A stretch of 64,000 nucleotides of DNA from Flavobacterium sp. Sd200 (GTDB lineage Bacteria; Bacteroidota; Bacteroidia; Flavobacteriales; Flavobacteriaceae): contig NZ_WUMN01000008.1 of NCBI RefSeq assembly GCF_009826935.1, positions 1 through 64,000 of the forward strand, given 5' to 3'. Below, piece by piece: positions 8,075-17,055 of this stretch. The notes under the pieces were generated by a model, which was given only the letters and a program-made list of their open reading frames with translations, did no database searches and was not told where the DNA came from. How positions within the stretch are numbered: position 1 is the stretch's first letter; every line of letters begins with the position of its first letter. The translations under genes and the position numbers were made by a program.

Positions 8075-8965
8075 CTATATCTTGTTGTAATACATAGCTT
8101 TTACAATACCATCGCTCAAACCAATTTTTGGCACATAAATATTGCGCGCGCCGCTCCACTTCATAGCGTTAAGATAAATGCGTGTGGCATGTATAATAAC
8201 ATCGGCACGGTCTGGGTTCAGGCCAAGCGTTGCAATGCGCTGTTCGTAGCTCAGGCTGTTTAAATACTGGTATTGCGAGTGTATATAAAAATAAGACAAA
8301 GGTTTGTCCTGCTTTTTACCGCTCATTTTAAAAAGCTTGTTTATGTTGCCGCCACTGCCAATAAGGCTAATGTTTTCGTAAGGCTCTGTAACAGTATGTA
8401 TCCATTTTTCTATTTCATGCCAAACCACATCGTTAACCATGCTATTTAGCAAACGCACTGTTCCGTTCTTGAACGATTTACTGGCTACAATTTTCCCTCC
8501 GGCAAATAAAGAAAATTCTGTACTGCCGCCACCCACATCAACAAAAAGATAATTCTGGTCGGGTTTAATAAACTCCTCAAGATCGGTACTTGCAATAATG
8601 GCAGCCTCTTTTTTACCGTCAATAATCTCTATCTTAATATCAGCCTCCTGCTCTATAAGAGCCACAACCTCAACACCATTATAGGCTTCGCGCATGGCTG
8701 ATGTAGCACAGGCCATGTAGCGTTCTACATTGTGTACCTTCATGAGCAGCTTGTAGGCTTTCATGGCATCTATCATACGATTAATGTTCTCTTCGGTAAT
8801 TTCACCTACTGTAAAGGCGTCCTGACCCAGACGTATAGGCACACGAACCAGCGAGCTTTTATTAAACTGTGGTGCTGCCCCCTGTTGTTCTACTATATTA
8901 GATATGAGCAGCCTCATGGCATTACTGCCAATATCTATAGCTGCATATTTTTTTATGTTGATCAT
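8075..8965 (-). CDS. Ppx/GppA-family exopolyphosphatase
   Basis: A 296-residue, single-module Ppx/GppA phosphatase that hydrolyses polyphosphate or (p)ppGpp. ASKHA-fold motifs are visible: YAAIDIGSNAMRLLI near the N-terminus, FVDVGGGSTEFSLF in the middle and SLIGSGGNINKL later. It has only the two core domains and lacks the C-terminal HD-like extension of enterobacterial Ppx. It lies 60 bases downstream of ppk1 on the same strand, so degradation and synthesis of polyphosphate share one operon. Sequence alone cannot decide between Ppx and GppA activity; the neighbour favours polyphosphate. Confidence 0.92.
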   Translation of the reverse strand: MINIKKYAAIDIGSNAMRLLISNIVEQQGAAPQFNKSSLVRVPIRLGQDAFTVGEITEENINRMIDAMKAYKLLMKVHNVERYMACATSAMREAYNGVEVVALIEQEADIKIEIIDGKKEAAIIASTDLEEFIKPDQNYLFVDVGGGSTEFSLFAGGKIVASKSFKNGTVRLLNSMVNDVVWHEIEKWIHTVTEPYENISLIGSGGNINKLFKMSGKKQDKPLSYFYIHSQYQYLNSLSYEQRIATLGLNPDRADVIIHATRIYLNAMKWSGARNIYVPKIGLSDGIVKAMYYNKI

Positions 8966-9025
8966 TAATTCAGTTACAAAGTTTAAAATTACAAAGTAGC
9001 AAAGTTCACCCTTTGGGGCAAGAAG

Positions 9026-11137
9026 CTACAATTGTTCATAAATAACGTCGAGGTTATTGCGGTAGTAATTATACATTTCTACCTGTGCCCTAAACGGTTT
9101 TGCCTTTGGCTGCTTACGATATTTGTTCTCTAAATTCTCGCTTTGGTAACGGGCTTTTATGTTGCCTTTCCAGCCTATCTCAAAAATATCGATAAGTTCT
9201 TTTTTAACATCGGCATCATAAATTGGAGCCGAAACCTCTACACGCGAGTCAAGGTTACGGGTCATAAAATCGGCCGACGATATGTACACATCCGGGTCTC
9301 CGTTGTTTGCAAAAATATAAATACGGCAATGCTCCAGATAGTTGTCTACAATACTAATAGCCTCTATGTTTTCGCTCATGCCAGGCACCCCCGGTATAAG
9401 GCAGCACATCCCCCGAATAACAAGCTGTATCTTAACCCCATGCCTGCTGGCCTCATATAATTTATCTATCATCCTGAAATCAGTCAGGCTGTTCATGCGC
9501 AGTTTTATATAGGCTTCTTTACCTGCAATGGCGTTAAGTATTTCTCTGTCTATGTATTTTACGAACTTAGAACGGGTGTAGTGCGGTGAAACTATCAGGT
9601 GACGATAGCGGTGCACACGGTAGTTAACATCAAAAAAGTCGAATATTTTGTTTACCTCTTTCAGTATTTCCTGATGGGCAGTAAACAATGTAACGTCAGT
9701 ATATATCTTAGCCGTACTCTCATTAAAGTTTCCGGTAGAAATAAAACCGTAACGCTTTATCTTTCCGTTCTCTAATCGCTCTACACTGCAAATTTTACTG
9801 TGCACCTTAAGACCTTTTACCCCAAATATAAGGTTGATTCCCTCGGTTTGCATCTGCTCTGCATATGTTATATTGCTGGCCTCATCAAAACGAGCCTGAA
9901 GCTCGATCTGTACCGTTACCTTTTTACCATTTTTGGCTGCATTTATAAGCGAACTAATTATTTGTGAGTTCTTCGCCAGCCTGTACAGTGTTATTTTTAT
10001 AGACACGACTTTAGGGTCTAACGCCGCTTCGCGAAGAAACTTAATCACATAAGCAAAACTTTGATAGGGAGCGTGCAGCAGGTAATCTTTCTTTTTAATG
10101 CGCTGCAATATGCTGCCCTCAAGACTAAGGCCGTTTACAGGCAATGCCGCATTGGGCTTGTACAGCAAATCGTGCCTGCCAAGATGGGGAAATCCCATAT
10201 AATCGCGGCGGTTATGGTACCTTCCTCCCGGTATAATACTATCGGAAGAGTCTATGTGCATGTGGGTTAAAAAATAATCGAGCGTATCGGGTGCAATGGC
10301 CTGGTCATACACAAAGCGCACCGGCTCGCCAATACGGCGGTCTTTAACACCCGTCCATATTTTTTCCATAAGGCTCTTGCTTTGGTCGCTGTCTATATCC
10401 AGCTGGGCATCGCGGGTAATTTTTATCATGTGAGCCGATATGCTCTCATATTTAAATATATTGAAAATGCTGTGAAGGTTAAATCGGATAACATCATCCA
10501 GCATAATAATGCAATGTTTATCATCGGCACTTGGCAGCTCTATAAAGCGGTTAATAGTACGTGGCATTTCTATAACCGCATACCTTACCTCCTGCTTTAC
10601 CTCTATACCGTCAAAACCGCTGTGTTTAGCCTTTATGACCAACTTTACGGCAAGATACCCCATAGTATCTTTAATGAGCGGAAACTCATCAAGATCGTTA
10701 AGGATAATGGTTACCAGCTCCGGACTGACCTTTTGTATAAAAAAGTCCTTTACAAACTGTTGCTGCTCGCGGTTAAGCTGGGTTTCGTTAACCATAAAAA
10801 TGTTTTCACGCTCCAGCTCTTTTTCAATGATGCTTAGTGTCCTAAGGCTTTCCGACTGTTGTTCGATAACTATATCTGTAATCTCACTCAGCAGTTTATG
10901 AGCAGAGTTACTTGCCGGAAGCTCTTCGCTGGTAATGCCCTCAAGGCTAAGACGACGAATGGCGGCATAACGCACCCTGAAAAACTCATCAAAATTGTTG
11001 GAGAATATTCCTAAAAACCTGAGCCTGTCCAGCAGTGGTACGGTTTCGTCGGCAGCTTCCTGTAATACCCTGGCGTTAAAGGCGAGCCAGCTTTTTTCCC
11101 TGTCAGTATATCGGTTTACCTGTGAGTGGTTGATCAT
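9026..11137 (-). CDS. ppk1: Polyphosphate kinase 1
   Basis: A 703-residue PPK1 that makes inorganic polyphosphate from ATP reversibly. The start was set at the ATG at 11137 because the family begins close to the motif seen here (NRYTDREKSWLAFNARVLQE); the upstream in-frame residues look like translated sixA. The domains are N, head, and C1/C2 phospholipase-D-like. The phosphohistidine candidate is in LKVHSKICSVER, with a second conserved patch LVIRGMCCLIPGV. The start lies 35 bases inside sixA, so the two genes overlap. The middle gene of sixA-ppk1-ppx. Confidence 0.96.
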   Translation of the reverse strand: MINHSQVNRYTDREKSWLAFNARVLQEAADETVPLLDRLRFLGIFSNNFDEFFRVRYAAIRRLSLEGITSEELPASNSAHKLLSEITDIVIEQQSESLRTLSIIEKELERENIFMVNETQLNREQQQFVKDFFIQKVSPELVTIILNDLDEFPLIKDTMGYLAVKLVIKAKHSGFDGIEVKQEVRYAVIEMPRTINRFIELPSADDKHCIIMLDDVIRFNLHSIFNIFKYESISAHMIKITRDAQLDIDSDQSKSLMEKIWTGVKDRRIGEPVRFVYDQAIAPDTLDYFLTHMHIDSSDSIIPGGRYHNRRDYMGFPHLGRHDLLYKPNAALPVNGLSLEGSILQRIKKKDYLLHAPYQSFAYVIKFLREAALDPKVVSIKITLYRLAKNSQIISSLINAAKNGKKVTVQIELQARFDEASNITYAEQMQTEGINLIFGVKGLKVHSKICSVERLENGKIKRYGFISTGNFNESTAKIYTDVTLFTAHQEILKEVNKIFDFFDVNYRVHRYRHLIVSPHYTRSKFVKYIDREILNAIAGKEAYIKLRMNSLTDFRMIDKLYEASRHGVKIQLVIRGMCCLIPGVPGMSENIEAISIVDNYLEHCRIYIFANNGDPDVYISSADFMTRNLDSRVEVSAPIYDADVKKELIDIFEIGWKGNIKARYQSENLENKYRKQPKAKPFRAQVEMYNYYRNNLDVIYEQL

Positions 11138-11624
11138 GTTTTTTAAAATCGCTTGGAAATAGAACTGTTTCTGTTTTCCCGTTGGTAATGTTGCGCCAGT
11201 CGTCCTGATGGAACGAAAGCGAAACAAACCCTGCAGTAGGCACATTTTCTATAGCACGGTTTCCAAAGGAATTAACAAAGTTAGTAATCGCGCCGTTATG
11301 ACCAAAAAGAATTAGGTTATCAAATTGGTTATCGCAGGTTTTTATAATTTCTTCCAGCTTATTTTCGTCAAACGTATAAAGATCGTCTTTAAACACTATA
11401 GTATCGTGCGGTATGGACAATGTTTCGGCAAAAATGCAGGCTGTGTTCTTTGCCCGCTGGGCAGTACTACTCCACACCACATAGCTTTTAGGCAGATGAT
11501 CCTCTATATTTTCGGCCACAAGGTGGGCATCGTTAATTCCCCGTTTAGACAACGGCCTGTCTTTATCTATAAGCGGCGCGTCCCAACTTGACTTGGCATG
11601 GCGTATCAGGATTAAATTTTTCAT
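11103..11624 (-). CDS. sixA: SixA-type phosphohistidine phosphatase
   Basis: A 173-residue histidine phosphatase of the SixA branch (branch 1, phosphoglycerate-mutase-like). The catalytic motif is RHAKSSWD with His9, where most family members have RHG or RHA. The second catalytic His is in LILFGHNGAITNF. It would remove phosphate from phosphohistidine proteins or small phosphate esters. It is the first gene of the operon and overlaps ppk1 by 35 bases. PPK1 itself works through a phosphohistidine intermediate, so the pairing is suggestive, but no direct interaction can be claimed from sequence. Confidence 0.88.
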   Translation of the reverse strand: MKNLILIRHAKSSWDAPLIDKDRPLSKRGINDAHLVAENIEDHLPKSYVVWSSTAQRAKNTACIFAETLSIPHDTIVFKDDLYTFDENKLEEIIKTCDNQFDNLILFGHNGAITNFVNSFGNRAIENVPTAGFVSLSFHQDDWRNITNGKTETVLFPSDFKKHDQPLTGKPIY

Positions 11625-11802
11625 AGAATCTCCGGGGTTTACGGTTATTAATAATCAGTTTATTAAATATACAGAAAAATAGAATACTGTTTGCCAATAG
11701 GTTGTTAATGTGTGTTAAAAGGTTTTAGGCTGTAGTTATATTGGTATTGCTTTTATTTGGGAATTTTTTGTAGGTTTATAGTAGATATATCCCTCACAGA
11801 TT

Positions 11803-12183
11803 ATGAATTTCCACTTTATAGCAACTGATAGTTTCGATGTAAATTCTTTAAATGATATAGAAATTTTTGTTGAAAAATATCCTGACTTTCAAACTATTTC
11901 TTTAGAGAATGAAAACGAACTAAAATTATTGCTCGAATTAATGAACATAAATTTCTCAAGCTTTAATGCTTTGGATATAAGAGATTTTGAGAAATATTGG
12001 GATATGTCGAATTATAAATTCCCTGAACTGAACTACGAACAATTTGATATGTTTTATCAAAATTGGATTCTTAAATCAAAAAGAATAAATACTATGGACG
12101 AATATGGTAATCTCATTTTCCTGCAAGGTTTAAGTTCAAAATGGAACAAGTTAAGACACAGGATAATTATTAAAAGCGCCTAA
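11803..12183 (+). CDS. Hypothetical acidic protein
   Basis: A 126-residue protein with no recognised domain, no signal peptide and no membrane segment. It is acidic and rich in Phe, Asn, Tyr and Trp, with a soluble alpha/beta look. It is isolated, convergent with pdxH (only 5 bases between the two stops), and preceded by 178 bases of AT-rich DNA. Small soluble proteins of this look occur among orphan immunity proteins in Bacteroidetes, but no toxin gene is near and no such role is assigned. Confidence 0.6.
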   Translation: MNFHFIATDSFDVNSLNDIEIFVEKYPDFQTISLENENELKLLLELMNINFSSFNALDIRDFEKYWDMSNYKFPELNYEQFDMFYQNWILKSKRINTMDEYGNLIFLQGLSSKWNKLRHRIIIKSA

Positions 12184-12188
12184 ATAAA

Positions 12189-12833
12189 TCAAGGCGCCAA
12201 CCTCTCAGCTTTCCACCCAAAATCTTCCTGCTGCGAGTATCTAATTCTATCATGCAGTCGGTTGGGCCTTCCCTGCCAAAACTCTACAGTAACGGGGCGC
12301 ACTAAATAGCCTCCCCAATAGTCCGGCCGTGGAATTTCTTTACCTTCATATTTTTGCTCCAGATCTTTAAGTATGCCCTCTAAATATTCACGCGAAGATA
12401 TTACCTCGCTTTGCGGAGACACCATAGCACCAAGGCGGCTGCCTACTGGCCTGCTCTCAAAATAACCGTCGGAAGCATTCCCCGACACCTTTTCTGCCAC
12501 TCCTTTAATAATTACCTGACGTTCTGACTCCTGCCAAAAAAAAGACAGGCACACATTGGGGTTTGCCGCAATGGCTTTGCCTTTTTCCGACTCATAATTG
12601 GTAAAAAATGTAAACCCCTCAAAACTGTATTGTTTGAGCAGTACTACCCTCGACTTAGGAAAGCCATCCAATCCAAAAGTTGAAACTGTCATGGCATTTA
12701 CCTCGCCACTGCTGCCGGACTCTTCCACCTCAATAAACCATTTTTTAAAAAGTGTAATAGGATCTTCAGGCAGGTTGAGCTCAGTAAGTTCACTTTTTTC
12801 GTAAGAGCGGCGGTAATTGCTTAAGTCAGACAT
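12189..12833 (-). CDS. pdxH: Pyridoxamine/pyridoxine 5'-phosphate oxidase
   Basis: A 214-residue FMN enzyme that oxidises pyridoxine or pyridoxamine 5'-phosphate to pyridoxal 5'-phosphate, the last step of vitamin B6 synthesis and salvage. FMN/substrate motifs are visible: GFPKSRVVLLKQY, TFFTNYESEKG, and the C-terminal signature VEFWQGRPNRLHDRIRYS ending in WKAERLAP. Length is normal. It is a single gene with a palindromic repeat element upstream (12964-13123). Confidence 0.97.
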   Translation of the reverse strand: MSDLSNYRRSYEKSELTELNLPEDPITLFKKWFIEVEESGSSGEVNAMTVSTFGLDGFPKSRVVLLKQYSFEGFTFFTNYESEKGKAIAANPNVCLSFFWQESERQVIIKGVAEKVSGNASDGYFESRPVGSRLGAMVSPQSEVISSREYLEGILKDLEQKYEGKEIPRPDYWGGYLVRPVTVEFWQGRPNRLHDRIRYSQQEDFGWKAERLAP

Positions 12834-13220
12834 TTTGTAGCTATTAGGTTTTGGATGTTAGGAATCTGAGAGACAAATTTACAACAGTTTTATGGCAGAG
12901 GCATTTTAATGAATATATAAATTTAATGGGCTTTCAGAAATTTTGCTTCTGAAATGTATATAAGAGCCTGTTTAAATTTTATTGATAATTTGTATCTGCT
13001 TCTTTTTGGCTGCAACTTCGTTGCATTTTTTCGAGGTAGAGCACTGCTATCTCTGTAAAATGCGCCTTGTTTCGCACAAAAATAAGCTATATACATTCTC
13101 AAAAATAAAACTTAAGCAGGCTCAAAAAAACAACGTGGGCTTTTCTTAATGTTATATTAAACCAAATGGCGTTAGTAATTTTTTTCATACATTCGGACTA
13201 CAAAACACCTGACTAACACC
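12834..13220. other. 387-base gap containing a palindromic repeat element
   Basis: Between pdxH (minus) and the AI-2E-type transporter (plus). Its left part contains a degenerate intergenic repeat (near 12843-12874, similar to 25259-25290). The middle holds the palindromic element at 12964-13123. No gene was seen. Confidence 0.6.
12964..13123. repeat. MITE-like palindromic element, family A
   Basis: A 160-base imperfect palindrome. The ends GAGCCTGTTTAAATTTTATT (12964-12983) and the reverse complement of 13104-13123 match at 18 of 20 bases. Similarity continues inward: TTGCATTTT near 13021 pairs with AAAATGCG near 13058. It can fold as one long hairpin. There is no coding capacity, so it is a non-autonomous (MITE-like) or REP-like element. 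No target-site duplication was confirmed. Confidence 0.75.
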
Positions 13221-14300
13221 ATGACCTCTAAAATTATTGCCAACGGAATTGTGCGTGCCGTGCTTATGCTTGCCGGCATTTTTGTGCTTTTAATGTTTTT
13301 ATTCCAAATACAAACAGTGCTTATTTATCTTTTTATAGCACTAATTATAAGCATGATTGCAAGCCCAATAGTGTTTTTCCTGAAACGAAAACTAAAATTT
13401 CCGCACGTTGTAGCTGTTATTACTACATTGGTTCTTTTTGTAGGCTTACTGGCCGGTTTTATAATGATGTTCGTGCCGCTTATAGTAACCCAAAGCGAAA
13501 ACCTGTCATTACTTGACACCGCCAAACTCGAAGCCGATGTTATGCATATGATCCATCAGGTTAATGACTATTTTGGCATAGATACTCAAAAAATGCTGAA
13601 GGAATCTAACATTACCAGCAAGCTGAATTTTAATTTTATACCTGCCTTTTTAAACTCGCTTGTAGGAATTTTAAGTGGGTTTGGCGTAGGGTTGGCATCG
13701 GTACTGTTCATTACCTTTTTCTTCCTTAAAGACCGTAAGCTATTCTTTGTAGGGGCACGCAAGCTCCTGCCCGATGCCCATGAGGATAAGATACTTAACT
13801 CATTACGGAAAATCAACTACCTGCTTAGCCGCTATTTTATTGGCCTTATCATTCAAATGACAGTGTTGTTTGTAATATACCTTGCCGTGCTACTTATATT
13901 TGGAGTTAAAAATGCGGTTATTATTGCCTTTATTACGGCATTGCTAAACATTATTCCTTATATAGGCCCCGTTATTGCCACAGTTTTGGTAATTGTACTA
14001 ACTTTGCTGGGCAACATAGGGCCTGAAACACAGGGCGAAATGCTGTCTACCACCCTGTATGTAGTTATTGGCTACAGCGTAGCACAGTTTATAGACAACA
14101 ACATTAGCTCGCCACTAATATTTTCTAACAGTGTGAATTCGCACCCGTTGGAAATTTTTATAGTGATCCTGGCAAGCGGTTTTGTATTTGGCGTACTGGG
14201 CATGATCGTTGCCATTCCATTATACACTGTGGTTAAAGTAGTTGCTAAAGAATTTTTCCCACAAAACCCTGTAGTTAAAGCCCTTACTAAAGACCTGTAA
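13221..14300 (+). CDS. AI-2E family transporter (PerM/YdiK type)
   Basis: A 359-residue polytopic membrane protein of the AI-2 exporter-like (AI-2E/UPF0118) family. Hydrophobic segments lie at about 10-30, 34-54, 61-85, 148-172, 205-235, 240-275 and 305-340, with a soluble segment at 90-145. The family motif region IIPYIGPVIATVLV and the C-terminal GFVFGVLGMIVAIPLYTVVK are present. Members export signals or act as Na+/H+ antiporters, so the substrate cannot be told here. The next gene starts 2 bases after the stop, so they are co-transcribed. Confidence 0.9.
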   Translation: MTSKIIANGIVRAVLMLAGIFVLLMFLFQIQTVLIYLFIALIISMIASPIVFFLKRKLKFPHVVAVITTLVLFVGLLAGFIMMFVPLIVTQSENLSLLDTAKLEADVMHMIHQVNDYFGIDTQKMLKESNITSKLNFNFIPAFLNSLVGILSGFGVGLASVLFITFFFLKDRKLFFVGARKLLPDAHEDKILNSLRKINYLLSRYFIGLIIQMTVLFVIYLAVLLIFGVKNAVIIAFITALLNIIPYIGPVIATVLVIVLTLLGNIGPETQGEMLSTTLYVVIGYSVAQFIDNNISSPLIFSNSVNSHPLEIFIVILASGFVFGVLGMIVAIPLYTVVKVVAKEFFPQNPVVKALTKDL

Positions 14301-14302
14301 AT

Positions 14303-15481
14303 TTGCATTCTAAACTTTTACATCCTGATGTGCAGGATTATATCGTTCAACATACGCAAGTGCCGGTTACACAACTCGCACTAAAAAAGAACCCATTTCC
14401 TGATGTGGAATGGTCAGAGATACTCAACCAGATATCGGCACGCCAAAAAGCCGAAAGCAAGCTTCCTACCTGGTATGCAACGCAAAATATTATATATCCG
14501 TCTAAAATATCAGTAGAACAAACCTCATCAGAAACTGCTGCCAAATACAAAGCCGCACTGGTTTCGGGTGAAAGCCTCATAGACCTTACAGGAGGTTTTG
14601 GTATAGACGACTACTATTTTGCTCAAACAATAAAACAGGTTACCCATTGCGAGCTGAATCTCGAACTATCTTCTGTTACCAAACACAATTTTGAAGTACT
14701 TGGCCCAGATACTATTACGTGTATGCCCGGTGACAGCCTTGATATACTGAAACTTGAAGATAAACAATGGGATTACATTTATGCCGACCCTGCCCGCCGC
14801 AACGATGCCAAAGGAAAGGTTTTTATGCTCAAAGACTGCCTGCCTAATGTACCCGAACTACTGGATACTTATTTTAAATATACCAATAATATACTTATAA
14901 AAACTGCTCCATTACTGGATATTACTGCCGGACTGACCGAGTTGCATTTTGTAAAGGCCATACATATTGTTGCCGTAAATAATGAAGTAAAGGAGTTGCT
15001 TTGGGTTTTAGAAAAAGGTTTTACAAATCAGCCCTTTATCGTAGCTGTAAACCTGACAAAAGACGGCAAGGATATTTTTGAAACTTCTTTTGATAATGAA
15101 GCCATTGCCACTTATTCTCAACCACAAAAATACCTGTATGAACCCAACAGTGCCATAATGAAATCGGGAGCGTTTGATGCCGTCTCAGTTCATTATAACA
15201 TCAATAAACTGCACAAGCATTCGCAGTTATATACTTCAGAAAAATTGGTTGGGTTTGCAGGCAGGAGATTTGTTATCGATCAGGTATTGCCTTATCAAAA
15301 AGCTGAAATGAAACAGTATATTGAGGGCAAAAAAATGAATGTAACGGCACGTAATTTCCCATTGCAGGTTGCAGATATTCGAAAAAAATGGAAAATTAAA
15401 GACGGTGGCGATACTTATGCCTTTTTTACTACCACAGCCAATAATGAAAAGGTAGTATTGCTGTGTAAAAAAGCAGAGTAA
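14303..15481 (+). CDS. THUMP-like SAM-dependent methyltransferase
   Basis: A 392-residue class I methyltransferase. The SAM-binding motif I is LIDLTGGFGIDDYYFA and the catalytic-type motif is YIYADPARRNDAKGK. The C-terminal third (about 300-390) matches the THUMP-like module found behind this class, so an RNA substrate is likely. The start codon is TTG; no upstream ATG is in frame, and it begins 2 bases after the transporter stop, which supports coupled translation. An rRNA or tRNA base modification is inferred, the target unknown. A palindromic repeat follows the stop. Confidence 0.88.
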   Translation: MHSKLLHPDVQDYIVQHTQVPVTQLALKKNPFPDVEWSEILNQISARQKAESKLPTWYATQNIIYPSKISVEQTSSETAAKYKAALVSGESLIDLTGGFGIDDYYFAQTIKQVTHCELNLELSSVTKHNFEVLGPDTITCMPGDSLDILKLEDKQWDYIYADPARRNDAKGKVFMLKDCLPNVPELLDTYFKYTNNILIKTAPLLDITAGLTELHFVKAIHIVAVNNEVKELLWVLEKGFTNQPFIVAVNLTKDGKDIFETSFDNEAIATYSQPQKYLYEPNSAIMKSGAFDAVSVHYNINKLHKHSQLYTSEKLVGFAGRRFVIDQVLPYQKAEMKQYIEGKKMNVTARNFPLQVADIRKKWKIKDGGDTYAFFTTTANNEKVVLLCKKAE

Positions 15482-15490
15482 TACATTAAA

Positions 15491-15624
15491 AGGACTGTCT
15501 CAAAAGTTTCCATTTCGACCGAAGTGAAATGAAGTGGAGAAATCTCAATACACACAGTAATGAGAGATTTCTCCTCCGTCGAAATGGAACAACTATGACT
15601 TATATAGTCTTTTGAGACGGTCCT
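15491..15624. repeat. MITE-like palindromic element, family B
   Basis: A 134-base imperfect palindrome in the gap between convergent genes. The outer 16-base arms AGGACTGTCTCAAAAG (15491-15506) and 15609-15624 match with one mismatch. Inner arms with TTCCATTTCGAC and GGAGAAATCTC also pair. It is unrelated in sequence to the element at 12964-13123. It has no coding capacity. It may also act as a bidirectional transcription block between the two stops. Confidence 0.7.
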
Positions 15625-15651
15625 GTTAAAGATTAATCAATACCTGCAACT

Positions 15652-16395
15652 TTATTTTGTGCTGTAGTTTATATAACCACCATCAATAATAAGTTCTGTA
15701 CCGGTAATAAAGCTTGCTGCATCAGAAGCGAGGAACAGTACCGGATTGGCAATTTCGTCCGGGTGTCCTATTCTTTGCATGGCAGTAGCCGAAGCCAGAT
15801 ATCCACGTGCCTCAACCGGAACCACACCTTCAAGTCCCGGTGTTTGTATTGGGCCGGGGCTAACAATATTTACACGTATTTTCCTTTCGGCCAGCTCATT
15901 GGCGGCAATTTGTGCAACTTTATTCAATGCTCCCTTCGTGGCTGAATATATTGATGTGCCTATATTTGTTGCTGTTGCCACTGTAGACGATGTAAACAAC
16001 ACCGATGCTCCATCGGCTAAATGAGGTAACAGTTGTTGCAGCGTAAAGTAAGGCCCTTTAACATTGGTATTGAACTGCGCATCAAAATCTGCCTCGGTAG
16101 CTTGTTCGATAGGTGTAAAAACTGCAATACCTGCATTTAAAAAAAGAACATCTATTTTACTTCCGCTTTGGGCAACAGCTTTTTCAAGTACCGCAATCCC
16201 TGCAAGGTTAGCCGTGTCAGATACTATAGTTTTAAGATTAGGGCTATCAATATCGGCAGTAGCCTTTGCAAGGTTTTGTTCACTGCGGCCGGTAATTAAG
16301 ACATTGGCACCTGCATTTATAAAAGCTTTTGCGGTTGCTAACCCAATACCGGTGCTTCCGCCTGTAATCACTACATTTTTATTTCTAAAGTCCAT
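15652..16395 (-). CDS. SDR family oxidoreductase
   Basis: A 247-residue classical short-chain dehydrogenase/reductase. The nucleotide-binding motif is TGGSTGIGLATA (from residue 11), the structural motif is LFLNAGIAV, the catalytic Tyr-x-x-x-Lys is in YSATKGALNK, and the tail has the usual FITGTELIIDGGY. It reduces or oxidises a small carbonyl/alcohol with NAD(P)H; the substrate is unknown. It is divergent from an HxlR regulator that almost certainly controls it through the array of GTAAC sites between them. Confidence 0.95.
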   Translation of the reverse strand: MDFRNKNVVITGGSTGIGLATAKAFINAGANVLITGRSEQNLAKATADIDSPNLKTIVSDTANLAGIAVLEKAVAQSGSKIDVLFLNAGIAVFTPIEQATEADFDAQFNTNVKGPYFTLQQLLPHLADGASVLFTSSTVATATNIGTSIYSATKGALNKVAQIAANELAERKIRVNIVSPGPIQTPGLEGVVPVEARGYLASATAMQRIGHPDEIANPVLFLASDAASFITGTELIIDGGYINYSTK

Positions 16396-16428
16396 AATTT
16401 TAAAATTGTTTTTTAATTATGGATCAAA

Positions 16429-16500
16429 GTTACAGCAAGCTTATTTATTTTAGTAACTTTGTAACTAAAAGTAACAGTAACATTTGAGTAACAAAGTAAC
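16429..16500. promoter_or_regulatory. HxlR operator array (seven GTAAC/GTTAC half-sites)
   Basis: The 107-base divergent gap holds one GTTAC (16429) and six GTAAC words (16453, 16461, 16471, 16477, 16488, 16496). They include AGTAACTTTGTAACT and GAGTAACAAAGTAACTT arrangements. HxlR proteins bind short repeated elements near their own promoter, so this is the probable operator for both genes. The last copy ends 2 bases before the regulator ATG. Confidence 0.7.
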
Positions 16501-16502
16501 TT

Positions 16503-16871
16503 ATGACAGACAACGATTATACAGCATGCCATAAACGGGAGATAATGGCCGTGCACGATGCTATGGATGTATTGAGCGGCAAATGGAAAATATCGATCAT
16601 TTCATCTATTTGCTATTACAATAAAAGGAGGTTTTCGGATATATTGAACGACGTAAACGGAATATCGAACAAAATGCTGAGTAAAGAGCTAAAGGAACTG
16701 GAAATGAACTTACTTATAAAACGCATAGTTTTAGACTCGCAGCCTGTAACGGTACAATATCAGCTAACCGAATACGGTCGCTCACTGCAAACCATAATCA
16801 ACAGCCTGACCGATTGGGGCCTTGAGCACCGCAGGGTTATTGCAGGCAAACCTACCGAGGCAGTGCTTTAA
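16503..16871 (+). CDS. HxlR family transcriptional regulator
   Basis: A 122-residue winged-helix regulator of the HxlR/MarR-like family. It begins with CHKREIMAVHDAMDVLSGKWKI (a Cys at position 8 precedes the domain), then SDILNDVNGISNKMLSKELK (recognition helix) and the wing with VQYQLTEYGRSLQ. The N-terminal Cys is the residue used by redox/aldehyde-sensing members, so it may respond to reactive electrophiles that the divergent SDR would detoxify; that link is inferred. The GTAAC array lies in its promoter. Confidence 0.95.
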   Translation: MTDNDYTACHKREIMAVHDAMDVLSGKWKISIISSICYYNKRRFSDILNDVNGISNKMLSKELKELEMNLLIKRIVLDSQPVTVQYQLTEYGRSLQTIINSLTDWGLEHRRVIAGKPTEAVL

Positions 16872-17055
16872 AGCAGGATATTCTGAAGACATTCATCTCA
16901 TTGACCGACACCAAATATTTTCGTGGAAAATGGATAAAATTAGTGTCTTAAATGAATCGCTGTGCTTTATAAGAATGCTAAATTTTTGTGAGAATTAAGC
17001 TTACATTTCTGTATTGCAGAAAGCAATTGCTACCTTTGCAGCTCACGCTTTTTTA

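Noticed and set aside
11138..11245. Longer N-terminus of ppk1
   Set aside because: The added residues are sixA sequence in another frame and have no likeness to PPK1.
17014..17055. TTG start extending the FUSC gene by 14 residues
   Set aside because: A TACCTTTG promoter box lies between it and the ATG at 17056.
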